A stretch of 30,471 nucleotides of DNA from a virus, in the IMG/VR virus record IMGVR_UViG_3300032829_000029, positions 1 through 30,471 of that record; one strand, given 5' to 3'. Position numbers and translations under genes: made by a program. The notes below the pieces were generated by a model. It did no database searches, was not told the DNA's origin, and saw only the letters and a list, made by a program, of their open reading frames with translations. Positions 21,863 to 28,825 of this stretch are shown here, piece after piece (positions within the stretch are counted from its first letter, which is position 1; every line of letters starts with the position of its first letter).

Positions 21863-23449
21863 TCACTTTCTTGCTCCCACAATCACAAGCAGCTTTCGTG
21901 CTATAAGCGCGTATCCTATACAGTGATGATAGTGATCAGCCTTGCTTCCTTCGACCCAGTTATAATCCCCTTCACCCTTACGCGCTTTCTCATCAAACAC
22001 GCGGGTTGAAGCGCACATCTGTGCGTAAAAGCCTTCGATTGATCGTGCATTCGATGGTAGCTCAATCAACTTCATCAAGATTGCCTCTTTTACGTTGTCA
22101 AGCGCAACGGTACGATTTCGTGTCACGCGCTTGCGATCGGCATCGACCGTAGGCTTGGCTACGCCCGTTATGTAATCGCAACGGAACATGCCCGGGACAC
22201 GAGCGCATATTGCAGCGCTGATTCTACGTTCCGGGCCCGCGTCGATCACCCCACAGCGCACGTTGTAAGATTTGAGAAGTTGCTTCAATCCCTTGTAATC
22301 GCGAATTGTGTTGATGTAGACTGCCCGGAGCTTATCGTCGATGATCTGCAAAATCACGACGTTGAAAAATGGGTAATTGACATCGATTCCGGCCACGCTT
22401 GCGCCTTCGGTCAATCCCTCTGGCATAGTGTACGGCTGGATACATGCATCAAGCATAAGCTCGGAAATCTTCGCGCCTTTCGCGGTGAAAGCAAGGCCGA
22501 GGTCAAAGTTGTAGAAATCTTGAAGTTTGCTATCGTTCTTAAGCCCATCTCCGAATCGCCCTACGAGCTCGGTGATTTTATCGGTCGAGGCATAGAGCTT
22601 GCTTATCTGGTAGCCTGTGTTTGTCCTATCGAGATAAGACGCAATCCATCGCCCTTCAGAGTATCGATCGACTGCCCTTCCGCACTTATCGCAAATAAGG
22701 CGTATGTCTTTATCGCTTGCCTTGTCGTATTCTTTGTCACGAATTGCGTATCTGCCATTTCCTACATCTCGTACTACATGAGCAAAGAAATCAGGCTGAA
22801 ACTCATGCCCGCAATCACATTTGATATGCCATTTAAATTGATTCGACTTAGAATACTCTTCGTCAATCCCATATGCTTCGATAGTAGGGTTGCTTATCTT
22901 TTTGATCATCTTGTGCTTGCTTGCGCTAAGTCGAGAAAGCCCTTTGTTGACGTTCTCGATTACTGTACGGTCAAGTTCGTCCACGATTAATGTATCGGCG
23001 GGAAACTCGATGAAGCTTGCAGGGGTGAACGCGCTGACAAAGATCACCGTCCCCTTACCGAGTTTGAACATACTGAGAGAGCTCGTCTTGTTTGCGTTCT
23101 CGCTCACCATCTCTTTGTGGAGCTGTTGATAGTATCGGGTATAGATGTAGCTCTGGTTGAATCGGTTATTAACGAATCGATAGACGAGCTTGTCATTAGG
23201 GAAGGCGTAGAACACAGAGCGGCCTTGAATCAGCTCGGCATACGTGAAGCAATTAAGATACTCGGTCAAGCCGACCTGTGAACATTTGATCACGATCATG
23301 TAGGGAGAATCGTCAAGAAATATTTGTCGGAGGAAGGGAAAGTGTACGAAGTCGATAACTTCGTCTTTGTTCGTGCGGTGATGATTCCATGCAAGCCAAG
23401 TCACAAGCGACTGCTGCCGCATGACTGCGTTCAATTCATCGAAGGTCAC
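21863..23449 (-). CDS. Large terminase subunit (GpA-like)
   Basis: A 528-residue packaging motor protein. The ATPase half has a deviant Walker A KCSQVGLTE (residues 55-63) and Walker B TLIVDELDR (about 153-161), followed by KKISNPTIEAYG. A zinc-ribbon pair follows (KCDCGHEF, ICDKCGR). The nuclease half has AGIDVNYPFFNVVILQI (first catalytic Asp), CGVIDAGPERRISAAI, and a final DHYHHCIGYALIARK. The KCSQVG motor motif and zinc ribbon fit the lambda gpA-type terminases. The GTG start overlaps the stop of the 49-codon frame upstream (GTGA), and no good Shine-Dalgarno sequence precedes it, so it probably depends on translational coupling. Confidence 0.88.
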   Translation of the reverse strand: MTFDELNAVMRQQSLVTWLAWNHHRTNKDEVIDFVHFPFLRQIFLDDSPYMIVIKCSQVGLTEYLNCFTYAELIQGRSVFYAFPNDKLVYRFVNNRFNQSYIYTRYYQQLHKEMVSENANKTSSLSMFKLGKGTVIFVSAFTPASFIEFPADTLIVDELDRTVIENVNKGLSRLSASKHKMIKKISNPTIEAYGIDEEYSKSNQFKWHIKCDCGHEFQPDFFAHVVRDVGNGRYAIRDKEYDKASDKDIRLICDKCGRAVDRYSEGRWIASYLDRTNTGYQISKLYASTDKITELVGRFGDGLKNDSKLQDFYNFDLGLAFTAKGAKISELMLDACIQPYTMPEGLTEGASVAGIDVNYPFFNVVILQIIDDKLRAVYINTIRDYKGLKQLLKSYNVRCGVIDAGPERRISAAICARVPGMFRCDYITGVAKPTVDADRKRVTRNRTVALDNVKEAILMKLIELPSNARSIEGFYAQMCASTRVFDEKARKGEGDYNWVEGSKADHYHHCIGYALIARKLLVIVGARK

Positions 23450-23595
23450 TTACGGTTTAGTACCTTTTCAATCTCGCATTCGGGACAAAGCTTTATCAAT
23501 ATCCATTTAACTGATTTATTAGTGAAATGTGGCTTCACCGTATTTAATATCTTAATTATTTTTTTATCGAATGATTCAATTTTATTCTTACGCAA
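23446..23595 (-). CDS. Small coupling ORF between terminase subunits
   Basis: A 49-codon frame fills the gap between the terminase genes. It begins at TTG 23595 (AGGG 7 nt upstream), overlapping the small-subunit stop, and ends in TGA overlapping the large-subunit GTG. The peptide is basic (KNKIESFDKKIIKILNTVK, then KWILIKLCPECEIEKVLNRK) with one CPEC knuckle. No other frame in the gap is open. It may be a real small protein or may serve to couple translation. The start codon is the least certain part. Confidence 0.5.
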   Translation of the reverse strand: MRKNKIESFDKKIIKILNTVKPHFTNKSVKWILIKLCPECEIEKVLNRK

Positions 23596-24055
23596 TCTTT
23601 AACCCTGGGAACATCGCCTGCATGTTCTCTTTAACCTTCGCCTTCTGCTCTTCGGTGATCGGTACATCGGCGTTCAGATTCATGTTGACTATTTCTTGCC
23701 GATTCGTCCACTCTTTGCGCCTGCGGTTCATCAAGTAAAACTCACATGCTCTTGTCTGCGGCGGATAATATTCTTTAACGATTACGACTTCACCATTCTT
23801 GTCGAGTCGTTCAACTTCTTTATCGTATCCAATAGCAAGATTGTAAAGTGATTTTTCAACAGCATCGTTGCACGCTTCTTTACCCGTCTGAATGGACTCC
23901 GAAAATGTAGGATGTTTCTTTTTCCAAAGATTCAACGTTGATTCCGATATTCCCATTTTCTCGGCAATCTCTCTATCGGTAAGATGCATGGAAGCGAAGC
24001 TATAAGCTATTTTGTCCATCTTGTTAGTATAATCTGTCAATCTACCACTACCCAT
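23588..24055 (-). CDS. Small terminase subunit
   Basis: A 155-residue protein with an N-terminal helix-turn-helix (DKIAYSFASMHLTDREIAEKMGISESTLNLWKKKHPTF, residues 14-51), the DNA-recognition domain expected for TerS. A helical oligomerisation region follows (GKEACNDAVEKSLYNLAIGYDKEVERLDKNG), then a PPQTRACEFYLMNRRRKEW segment often found in TerS-like proteins. The C-terminal tail (ITEEQKAKVKENMQAMFPGLKIA) likely contacts the large subunit. It recognises the packaging site on phage DNA. Confidence 0.82.
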   Translation of the reverse strand: MGSGRLTDYTNKMDKIAYSFASMHLTDREIAEKMGISESTLNLWKKKHPTFSESIQTGKEACNDAVEKSLYNLAIGYDKEVERLDKNGEVVIVKEYYPPQTRACEFYLMNRRRKEWTNRQEIVNMNLNADVPITEEQKAKVKENMQAMFPGLKIA

Positions 24056-24067
24056 GATTCTATGATA

Positions 24068-24412
24068 TTACTTCTTAGCCTTCTCGTCAATATTTGTTTT
24101 TGCCGTTTCTTCTTTCGTAGCTTTCTCGAATTGAGTGTATATCTTCCGGAGCATACGGTTGAAACTCCATCGAGCAAAGCGATGCTTACAGAGAATGTAA
24201 TCCGATACGATATTACGCACTTGTAAGTCCATGATTGCATTACGGTAGGATTCGAGTTGAGCAGGTGCTTCTCGTGCTGTGAGATTGAGTTTTTTAAGTA
24301 GTTCCTCTCGCTTTTTGAATGCGCTATCGGCTTGAATGAAGTCGAGCATTTCTTTTAGGTAATTGCAGCGGGTATAGATGCGAGAGAGGAGCAAGATGAG
24401 TACTCGGTTCAT
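24068..24412 (-). CDS. Unknown helical protein before the terminase
   Basis: A 114-residue basic, helical protein (MNRVLILLLSRIYTRCNYLKEMLDFIQADSAFKKREELLKK...). The N-terminal 12 residues are hydrophobic. The C-terminus is highly charged (EKATKEETAKTNIDEKAKK). The start was placed at ATG 24412, which overlaps the Tad2-like gene stop as ATGA and has GGAGG 7 nt upstream. No family is recognised. Confidence 0.55.
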   Translation of the reverse strand: MNRVLILLLSRIYTRCNYLKEMLDFIQADSAFKKREELLKKLNLTAREAPAQLESYRNAIMDLQVRNIVSDYILCKHRFARWSFNRMLRKIYTQFEKATKEETAKTNIDEKAKK

Positions 24413-24621
24413 TCGACTGCCTCCCAATCCAGAGCGAGAATGTCAGTCTGTGATGCGAACCATGGAACAAATAAATCTTGAACGTCTTTCATTTCGATAT
24501 AATCTCTTTCATGCGATAATTGAGATTTATGGATATGAATCCACATTCCTTTTCCATTCCATCCTGAACGAGCTATCTTTCTTCCCTTCTTTAGATTATC
24601 CAAAGCTGCTGAAAAATCCAT
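24409..24621 (-). CDS. Tad2-like (DUF2829) anti-Thoeris protein
   Basis: A 70-residue protein with the DUF2829 layout: MDFSAALDNLKKGRKIARSGWNGKG at the N-terminus and a C-terminal FVPWFASQTDILALDWEAVE. Proteins of this family in phages (Tad2) bind and sequester the cyclic ADP-ribose isomer made by the Thoeris ThsB TIR protein, so the ThsA effector is not activated. The start is ATG 24621, which has AGGAGGT 4 nt upstream. An upstream in-frame start would lie in the preceding gene. It is second in the late operon, whereas anti-defense genes are more often early. Function is inferred from the family, and binding residues cannot be checked by eye. Confidence 0.75.
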   Translation of the reverse strand: MDFSAALDNLKKGRKIARSGWNGKGMWIHIHKSQLSHERDYIEMKDVQDLFVPWFASQTDILALDWEAVE

Positions 24622-24623
24622 AT

Positions 24624-24923
24624 TTACCTCCTGTACCATACGAATAATCGATTGTTGATAATCTTAAACTTTCGAATAATTCCGGCATGACATTTTCTAA
24701 GTGATGAACAATTCTTAAAACACCATGAAGGAGTATCCGATATTCTAAAATTATCGATTTGCGAAAGATCGCAACTTTGTTCGATCATATAATTTCCTAA
24801 ATATATTTTATCATGCATTCCGTTTTCTATTATTTTTTTGTACATATAAGATATGAATATTTCTCTATCTTCTATGGTAATTTCATATGGGAAAAAACTA
24901 CGAATCCACTTAAATAATCTCAT
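24624..24923 (-). CDS. First gene of the late operon, small Cys-rich protein
   Basis: A 99-residue basic protein (MRLFKWIRSFFPYEITIEDREIFISYMYKKII...). Residues 62-85 contain CDLSQIDNF and a cluster of cysteines (SWCFKNCSSLRKCHAG) that could bind zinc. The start at ATG 24923 has an excellent AGGAGGT ribosome binding site 6 nt upstream, just after the leader hairpin. Its end contains the ribosome binding site of the Tad2-like gene. No family is recognised. Being directly behind the leader, it is the gene most exposed to its regulation. Confidence 0.6.
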   Translation of the reverse strand: MRLFKWIRSFFPYEITIEDREIFISYMYKKIIENGMHDKIYLGNYMIEQSCDLSQIDNFRISDTPSWCFKNCSSLRKCHAGIIRKFKIINNRLFVWYRR

Positions 24924-24941
24924 TCTTTTACCTCCTAAATT

Positions 24942-25009
24942 AAAGAGCCCGAGTACATCTGCGACGAAGTACGATCGGGCTCTTTTTATCGCCTCTTTTT
25001 GTCGCAGAT
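24942..25009 (-). promoter_or_regulatory. Pseudoknot leader A of the late operon
   Basis: Leader of the minus-strand transcript. The outer stem is AAAGAGCCCGA (24985-24975) with TCGGGCTCTTT (24952-24942). The inner stem is GTAC (24972-24969) with GTAC (24956-24953). The loop segment GTCGCAGAT (24965-24957) directly precedes the inner 3' strand and is fully complementary over 9 bp to ATCTGCGAC (25009-25001), which is at the predicted 5' end of the transcript. The ribosome binding site AGGAGG follows about 6 nt after the hairpin. It has the same plan as leaders at 25279, 27851 and 29995. Confidence 0.75.
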
Positions 25010-25014
25010 GATTC

Positions 25015-25043
25015 ACTTTACCATATTGTGGGGAAGATGTCAA
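25015..25043 (-). promoter_or_regulatory. Late operon promoter
   Basis: The minus strand has TTGACA (25043-25038), a 17-nt spacer and TAAAGT (25020-25015). Transcription would start near 25008, so the pseudoknot segment is the first part of the RNA. The -35 box lies within the first of three 18-bp repeats, suggesting regulation. Confidence 0.7.
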
Positions 25044-25086
25044 GCGGAAGTGGAATGTCATCCATGACTGGGATGTCATGGCTGTC
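25033..25086. repeat. Three 18-bp direct repeats at the late promoter
   Basis: ATGTCA occurs at 25037, 25055 and 25073, exactly 18 bp apart. The units are GAAGATGTCA, TGGAATGTCA and TGGGATGTCA plus 8 variable bases. A 14-bp inverted copy of the third unit, CATGACATCCCAGT, lies at 25145-25158 (partner ACTGGGATGTCATG at 25067-25080). Likely binding sites of a regulator of the late promoter, or iterons of an origin. Confidence 0.65.
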
Positions 25087-25237
25087 TATGGTTTTTGAAA
25101 AGTAGGTCACACGAGAGATAAATAATCTAGAAGTTTTGTAAACTCATGACATCCCAGTGCACGCCACTATAGAGATATTAGAGATTTGACGAGTTTCATC
25201 TATTATAGGGTGATTTTGAAAAGATTATTTTTTATGA
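25087..25237. other. Divergent intergenic region, A+T-rich
   Basis: Non-coding on both strands between the late and early transcription units. It contains the inverted operator copy (25145-25158), a 13-bp palindrome AGTTT-TGT-AAACT (25132-25144) and an A+T-rich stretch (25190-25237). The position next to the primase-helicase gene makes it the best candidate for a replication origin in the window, but I see no decisive origin signature. Confidence 0.4.
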
Positions 25238-25266
25238 TTGACATTTATTTTAGATAGGTATAATAT
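25238..25266 (+). promoter_or_regulatory. Early promoter P1
   Basis: TTGACA at 25238-25243. The -10 is either TAATAT (25261-25266, 17-nt spacer) or TATAAT (25259-25264, 15-nt spacer). The start would be near 25272, just before the first pseudoknot segment. It drives the primase-helicase operon. Confidence 0.75.
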
Positions 25267-25278
25267 GCACTTTGTTGA

Positions 25279-25355
25279 CTCACACCAACGGTGAAGCGTA
25301 TTTGTCGGGAGGGGGCGAGAGCCCGTGTGAGCCTCCCGGCTGATACGCTTTTTTT
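25279..25355 (+). promoter_or_regulatory. Pseudoknot leader P1
   Basis: Pairings: CTCACAC (25279-25285) with GTGTGAG (25325-25331). Outer stem AAGCGTAT (25294-25301) with ATACGCTT (25343-25350). Inner stem CGGGAGG (25306-25312) with CCTCCCG (25332-25338). An apical hairpin GGGC-GAGA-GCCC (25313-25324) fills the loop exactly, so helices abut with no unpaired bases. Seven T residues follow (25349-25355), then the ribosome binding site and the gene at 25373. Confidence 0.8.
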
Positions 25356-25372
25356 ATTGAAAGGAATGATAG

Positions 25373-25639
25373 ATGAAAAGACTTGAATCATACATGATGT
25401 ATAATTTTATTAGTCAATTTATAAAAGATAATTATATTTTGAAGAATAATACTATAATTTCTCTTGAAGAGATTTATATTAGATGGCTTTCATATTGCAA
25501 AAGTAAGAATATAAAAGTCTGTTCATCAAAACATAATGAATATTATAAATTGTCAAAAATGCTTGAATATATCGGTATTGAAAAGGTATGCAATTCTCCT
25601 ATTATATTAAGAGGCTTAATTTCAAAGAAAGTAGCTTAA
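25373..25639 (+). CDS. Small winged-helix-like protein related to primase C-terminus
   Basis: An 88-residue basic protein with AAGGAA upstream of ATG 25373. Residues 30-45 (LEEIYIRWLSYCKSKN) closely resemble the C-terminal segment of the adjacent primase-helicase (GELYQAYANYCKSMN). Both fit the helical part of the winged-helix domain that ends D5-type helicases. It may be a diverged free-standing copy that binds the origin or the helicase, or a small regulator. It is more A+T-rich than the helicase. The function is inference from this similarity and position. Confidence 0.55.
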   Translation: MKRLESYMMYNFISQFIKDNYILKNNTIISLEEIYIRWLSYCKSKNIKVCSSKHNEYYKLSKMLEYIGIEKVCNSPIILRGLISKKVA

Positions 25640-25640
25640 T

Positions 25641-27788
25641 ATGAGATCGTGGGTAGCTTCTCATTTTAAGGTTGCTTCACAATCGGGAGTTAATTGGTCG
25701 GTTTTTTGTCCTCTACACACAGACAATAATCCATCAGCTTCAGTTCATATCGAGAAGGGACTTTTCAATTGTCATAAATGCGGAGGTATGACGCTTGCAA
25801 AATTAGCGGATCAATTATTCTGGGATGCTCCTCCATCGCAATATAAACATAGTGACAGCAAGTTAACTATGCAGGAAGTAGCACGGTATGATTACACGGA
25901 TGAATCGGGACATGTGCTATATCAGCAAATAAGATATTTGATGTCAAATGGTGAAAAGAGTTTTCGCGGGTATAATCCAACAACGAAAGAATGGAAGCTT
26001 GAAGGTATTCGTCGTGTTCCATATCGTCTTCCAGAGCTATTGAAGGGGATAGAGCAGAAAAAACATATATTTATTGCTGAGGGTGAGAAGGACGTTGATA
26101 CTCTTGTAGACTGGGGATTTGTTGCAACTACCAATTCGAATGGAGCTCGATCTACAAAGCAGTGGAATGAGTTCGCACATTTCTTTTATGAGGGGATTCA
26201 AGTTTTTATTTGCCCCGATGCTGATATCGACGGCAAGCAATATGCGGAAATAATTAAGGCTATTTTAGAAAAAAGACGATGCAAGGTAAAAATACTTGAT
26301 TTCGGATATTCTATAACTGATAAACATGGAAAGGATGTAACAGACTGGAAAGCGGAAGGGAATACGCTTGATGATTTTATCAATCTGATAGGTGATTCGG
26401 CTACGGTGGAAGAGAAATCGATTGAACAGCCGCCCGTTGAAAGTGACTGGGGGCATGCTTGTACGCTTGCACCTTATTTCATGGGACGGTTTCGGTATGC
26501 CTTACATCGGAAATGCTGGATGGAATATACGGGCAAATTGTGGGAACCTATTAACGATGAGAAGCTTAATTGTATTGCTGCTGAGTTTTTACTGAAGCAT
26601 TATTTCGAACGTGTTCAAGTTTCTATGCAAGATTATGACAAAGAAGCGTTGAGCAGAGCTATGAAAGCATGGAGAGAATCACAGAAGTATTATAAGATTC
26701 AAGGCGCTGTCAATTTCTTGAAAGGCTGGAAAGGCCTATTGACACAATATTTTGAATGGGATCAATATCCGTGGCTATTGAATGTAAATAACGGCTTAAT
26801 CGATTTACATGATATGACACTAATCGATCATGATCCCGATAAACTGATCACGCAGATCGCGCCAGTGGATTACGATCCTACGGCTACGGGCGTTTTGTGG
26901 CAGTCACATCTTGAAAAGTTCTTGCCTGATGCGGATACAAGAAGGGAAGTACAGCGCAATCTCGGTCTTTCGATTTGCGGAGCGCAAAACTCTGAAATAT
27001 TCCCTATTTGGTACGGAACGGGAGCAAATGGGAAGAGCACGACGATCAAAGTCATTCAACAAGTACTCGGGAATTACGCTATTAAGGCGGCATCTGATAT
27101 TTTAATTGCTTCGAAGTTCGATAAGCATCCGGCAGAAATAGCCGATCTATGCGGAGCTCGATTGATTTTCTCGGTAGAAACTGATGATCAGAAAAGACTC
27201 GCTGAAGCTAAGGTTAAGGAATTGACAGGAGGCGATACCATGAAAGCCCGGAAGATGTACGGCGACTTTTTCCAATTTGAAAAGACATGGACTATTTTTC
27301 TATTGACAAATCATAAGCCAATTATCCATGGTACCGATCATGCCATATGGAGACGTATCCGACTGATTCCGTGGAATGTCAAAATAGAAGATAAAGAGAA
27401 GCTTCCACAGGACGAAGTGATTAAGTTGCTTGGAGATGAGAAACCGGCGATCTTGAATTGGTTATTGAACGGGCTCAAAGATTCGATCGACGATACAAAC
27501 TGGCAAGCTGAACAGGTAAGAGTTGCAACAGAGGACTATAAACATGATCAAGATTGTTTATCGGGATTTATAGACTCAGAGTGTGATATCGATTCGAATT
27601 ATAGAGTTGATACCGGAGAGCTTTATCAAGCATATGCTAATTATTGTAAAAGCATGAATGATGAACCATACAAAATGAGAACATTCACGAAAATGATGAA
27701 AGAACGTGAATATATAATTGTCCGCGGAACGGGGAATAAAAGTAATTTTGTGGGCTTGCGAATAAAAGGAAGTGAGCTTGATTTTTAG
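25641..27788 (+). CDS. Primase-helicase (CHC2 zinc, Toprim, SF3/D5)
   Basis: A 715-residue replication protein. A CHC2-type zinc motif lies at C23-x2-H26...C44-x2-C47. A Toprim-like domain has IFIAEGEKD (Glu147) and CPDADIDGK (Asp193, Asp195). A central D5-N-like segment follows (MEYTGKLWEPIND, NVNNGLIDLHDM). The SF3 ATPase has Walker A GTGANGKST (about 459-467), Walker B-like DLCGARLIFSVETD, and FLLTNHKPIIHGTDHAIWRR. A C-terminal winged-helix-like segment ends the protein. It primes and unwinds at the phage origin, like P4-alpha and other phage primase-helicases. It starts 2 nt after the previous gene without a clear ribosome binding site, implying coupling. Confidence 0.9.
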   Translation: MRSWVASHFKVASQSGVNWSVFCPLHTDNNPSASVHIEKGLFNCHKCGGMTLAKLADQLFWDAPPSQYKHSDSKLTMQEVARYDYTDESGHVLYQQIRYLMSNGEKSFRGYNPTTKEWKLEGIRRVPYRLPELLKGIEQKKHIFIAEGEKDVDTLVDWGFVATTNSNGARSTKQWNEFAHFFYEGIQVFICPDADIDGKQYAEIIKAILEKRRCKVKILDFGYSITDKHGKDVTDWKAEGNTLDDFINLIGDSATVEEKSIEQPPVESDWGHACTLAPYFMGRFRYALHRKCWMEYTGKLWEPINDEKLNCIAAEFLLKHYFERVQVSMQDYDKEALSRAMKAWRESQKYYKIQGAVNFLKGWKGLLTQYFEWDQYPWLLNVNNGLIDLHDMTLIDHDPDKLITQIAPVDYDPTATGVLWQSHLEKFLPDADTRREVQRNLGLSICGAQNSEIFPIWYGTGANGKSTTIKVIQQVLGNYAIKAASDILIASKFDKHPAEIADLCGARLIFSVETDDQKRLAEAKVKELTGGDTMKARKMYGDFFQFEKTWTIFLLTNHKPIIHGTDHAIWRRIRLIPWNVKIEDKEKLPQDEVIKLLGDEKPAILNWLLNGLKDSIDDTNWQAEQVRVATEDYKHDQDCLSGFIDSECDIDSNYRVDTGELYQAYANYCKSMNDEPYKMRTFTKMMKEREYIIVRGTGNKSNFVGLRIKGSELDF

Positions 27789-27789
27789 C

Positions 27790-27818
27790 TTGACAAATGA
27801 TACGCCATACTATATTGT
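27790..27818 (+). promoter_or_regulatory. Early promoter P2
   Basis: TTGACA (27790-27795), beginning one base after the primase-helicase stop codon, a 17-nt spacer and TATTGT (27813-27818). Predicted start near 27825. It drives the small-protein operon that begins at 27966. Confidence 0.65.
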
Positions 27819-27850
27819 ATATGTTGTTGGCAATAGCCATGCTGACAAAA

Positions 27851-27948
27851 CCAGGTAGAAGTTTAAAGAGCCTTTGCCGCTCGATGGGAATCGGAACTAC
27901 TTGGCCGAGTAGGTGGCCCCTACACCCTGAGAGCAGCGAAGGCTTTTT
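27851..27948 (+). promoter_or_regulatory. Pseudoknot leader P2
   Basis: Pairings: CCAGGTAG (27851-27858) with CTACTTGG (27897-27904), 8 bp with one G-U. Outer stem AGCCTTTGCCGCTC (27869-27882) with GAGCAGCGAAGGCT (27931-27944), 13 of 14 paired counting one G-U. Inner stem TCGG (27891-27894) with CCGA (27905-27908). A further hairpin GTAGG/CCTAC (27909-27923) follows. TTTTT ends at 27948, 7 nt before the AAGAAGGA ribosome binding site. It is the largest of the four leaders. Confidence 0.7.
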
Positions 27949-27965
27949 ATTTTAAGAAGGAAAGA

Positions 27966-28382
27966 ATGAAGATTTATAAACTAGAAGATGGTGAATATTC
28001 TGATTATCGTGTAATAGGAATATTCACAACGAAAGAAAATGCGAAGAAAGTTCAAAAGATTGTCGGTGGTGAAATTGTTGAAGACAAAACTGATCCCGAT
28101 ATCTATCAAATAAATAAGGGGCTATTTCGTTATAGAGTTGCCATGTTGAGAGATGGAACAACAAAATCAATAGAGCTTAATGATTTACAACGTGAAGTTG
28201 GTTCTCCTGAGAAAATAAGTATTATTCGTCGATCTAAATATTGGCCACCCGGAATGCCTGATGATATATTAATGCCTGCTGATATATTAAATGCTATCAT
28301 ATGGGCAAAAGATGAACAGCACGCAATCAAAATAGTAAACGAAAAGCGAATCCAACTTATCGCAAATAACGAATGGCTATAA
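27966..28382 (+). CDS. Unknown small early protein
   Basis: A 138-residue protein (MKIYKLEDGEYSDYRVIGIFTTKENAKKVQKIVGGEIVED...). The N-terminal 40 residues have the beta-alpha pattern common in small phage proteins of unknown function in which a YS-x-Y-x-I-x-G-I-F-x-T-x-E-x-A motif occurs. The C-terminus has AIIWAKDEQHAIKIVNEKRIQLIANNEWL, a second similar beta-alpha unit, so it may be an internal duplication (KENAKKVQK versus DEQHAIKIVNE). The ribosome binding site is AAGGAAAGA. No function assigned. Confidence 0.6.
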   Translation: MKIYKLEDGEYSDYRVIGIFTTKENAKKVQKIVGGEIVEDKTDPDIYQINKGLFRYRVAMLRDGTTKSIELNDLQREVGSPEKISIIRRSKYWPPGMPDDILMPADILNAIIWAKDEQHAIKIVNEKRIQLIANNEWL

Positions 28383-28394
28383 TAGGAGGTAATA

Positions 28395-28565
28395 GTGAAA
28401 ATAATTTGTGTCGAATGTGGTCTTGAGTTTGAGATACAGGCGTGGTTACTGCAAAGCATATGTCCGCGATGCCAGCGTATCCAGCCGATTGACCCTGATC
28501 CGATAGTCGATCTTGCAGACAAGGATGACGGACAAACATTATTGTTTGAGGACGATGAAGAATGA
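28395..28565 (+). CDS. Small zinc-ribbon protein
   Basis: A 56-residue protein with a GTG start at 28395 behind a perfect AGGAGGT. The N-terminus is KIICVECGLEFEIQAWLLQSICPRCQ: two CxxC knuckles (C5/C8 and C23/C26) forming a zinc ribbon. The C-terminus is acidic (DPDPIVDLADKDDG...EDDEE), which could mimic DNA or bind a protein partner. The stop overlaps the next gene (ATGA). Such small zinc-ribbon, acidic-tail proteins in early phage operons may be inhibitors or transcription modulators. That is inference. Confidence 0.65.
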   Translation: MKIICVECGLEFEIQAWLLQSICPRCQRIQPIDPDPIVDLADKDDGQTLLFEDDEE

Positions 28566-28744
28566 GACGCACTCCACGTAAAGATTGTCTCAATTATGCT
28601 TCCGTCGCTCTTTCTCGTTTTACAAAAGAATGGCTTGATAATACAAGCAAGGCTACGGGCAAAAGTAGAGCATGGATAATCGAAGATGCGCTGCTTGATA
28701 GTCTACCGGAAGAGTATATGCCTGCCGTTGGCAATAGCATATAA
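28562..28744 (+). CDS. Ribbon-helix-helix-like DNA-binding protein
   Basis: A 60-residue protein. The segment YASVALSRFTKEWLDNTSKATGKSRAWIIEDALLDSLPEE (residues 12-51) matches the ribbon-helix-helix pattern: a beta strand (SVALS), helix, a GKSRAWI turn with the usual S-R/A-x-I, and a second helix. The N-terminus is basic (MRRTPRKD). It may be a repressor of phage promoters and a candidate ligand of the 18-bp repeats at 25033. It is translationally coupled to the zinc-ribbon gene. Confidence 0.6.
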   Translation: MRRTPRKDCLNYASVALSRFTKEWLDNTSKATGKSRAWIIEDALLDSLPEEYMPAVGNSI

Positions 28745-28825
28745 AAATAGTAGCGCCGCTCCGTATGGAGGGTGATCTTTGAAACATAGAAAAGGATAAT
28801 TGTCGAGTAAAGAAAAGATGTAGAC

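Noticed and set aside
22280-22990. A 236-residue plus-strand ORF opposite the large terminase
   Set aside because: Antisense shadow of a well-supported terminase gene, no start signals and no recognisable motif.
25033-25086. CRISPR-like array
   Set aside because: The repeats are 18-bp periodic boxes with 6-10 conserved bases and no spacers; they overlap a promoter, so operator or iteron sites are a better reading.
25198-25230. A second promoter-like TTGACG followed by TATTATA
   Set aside because: The spacing is about 9-10 nt, too short for a sigma70 promoter.
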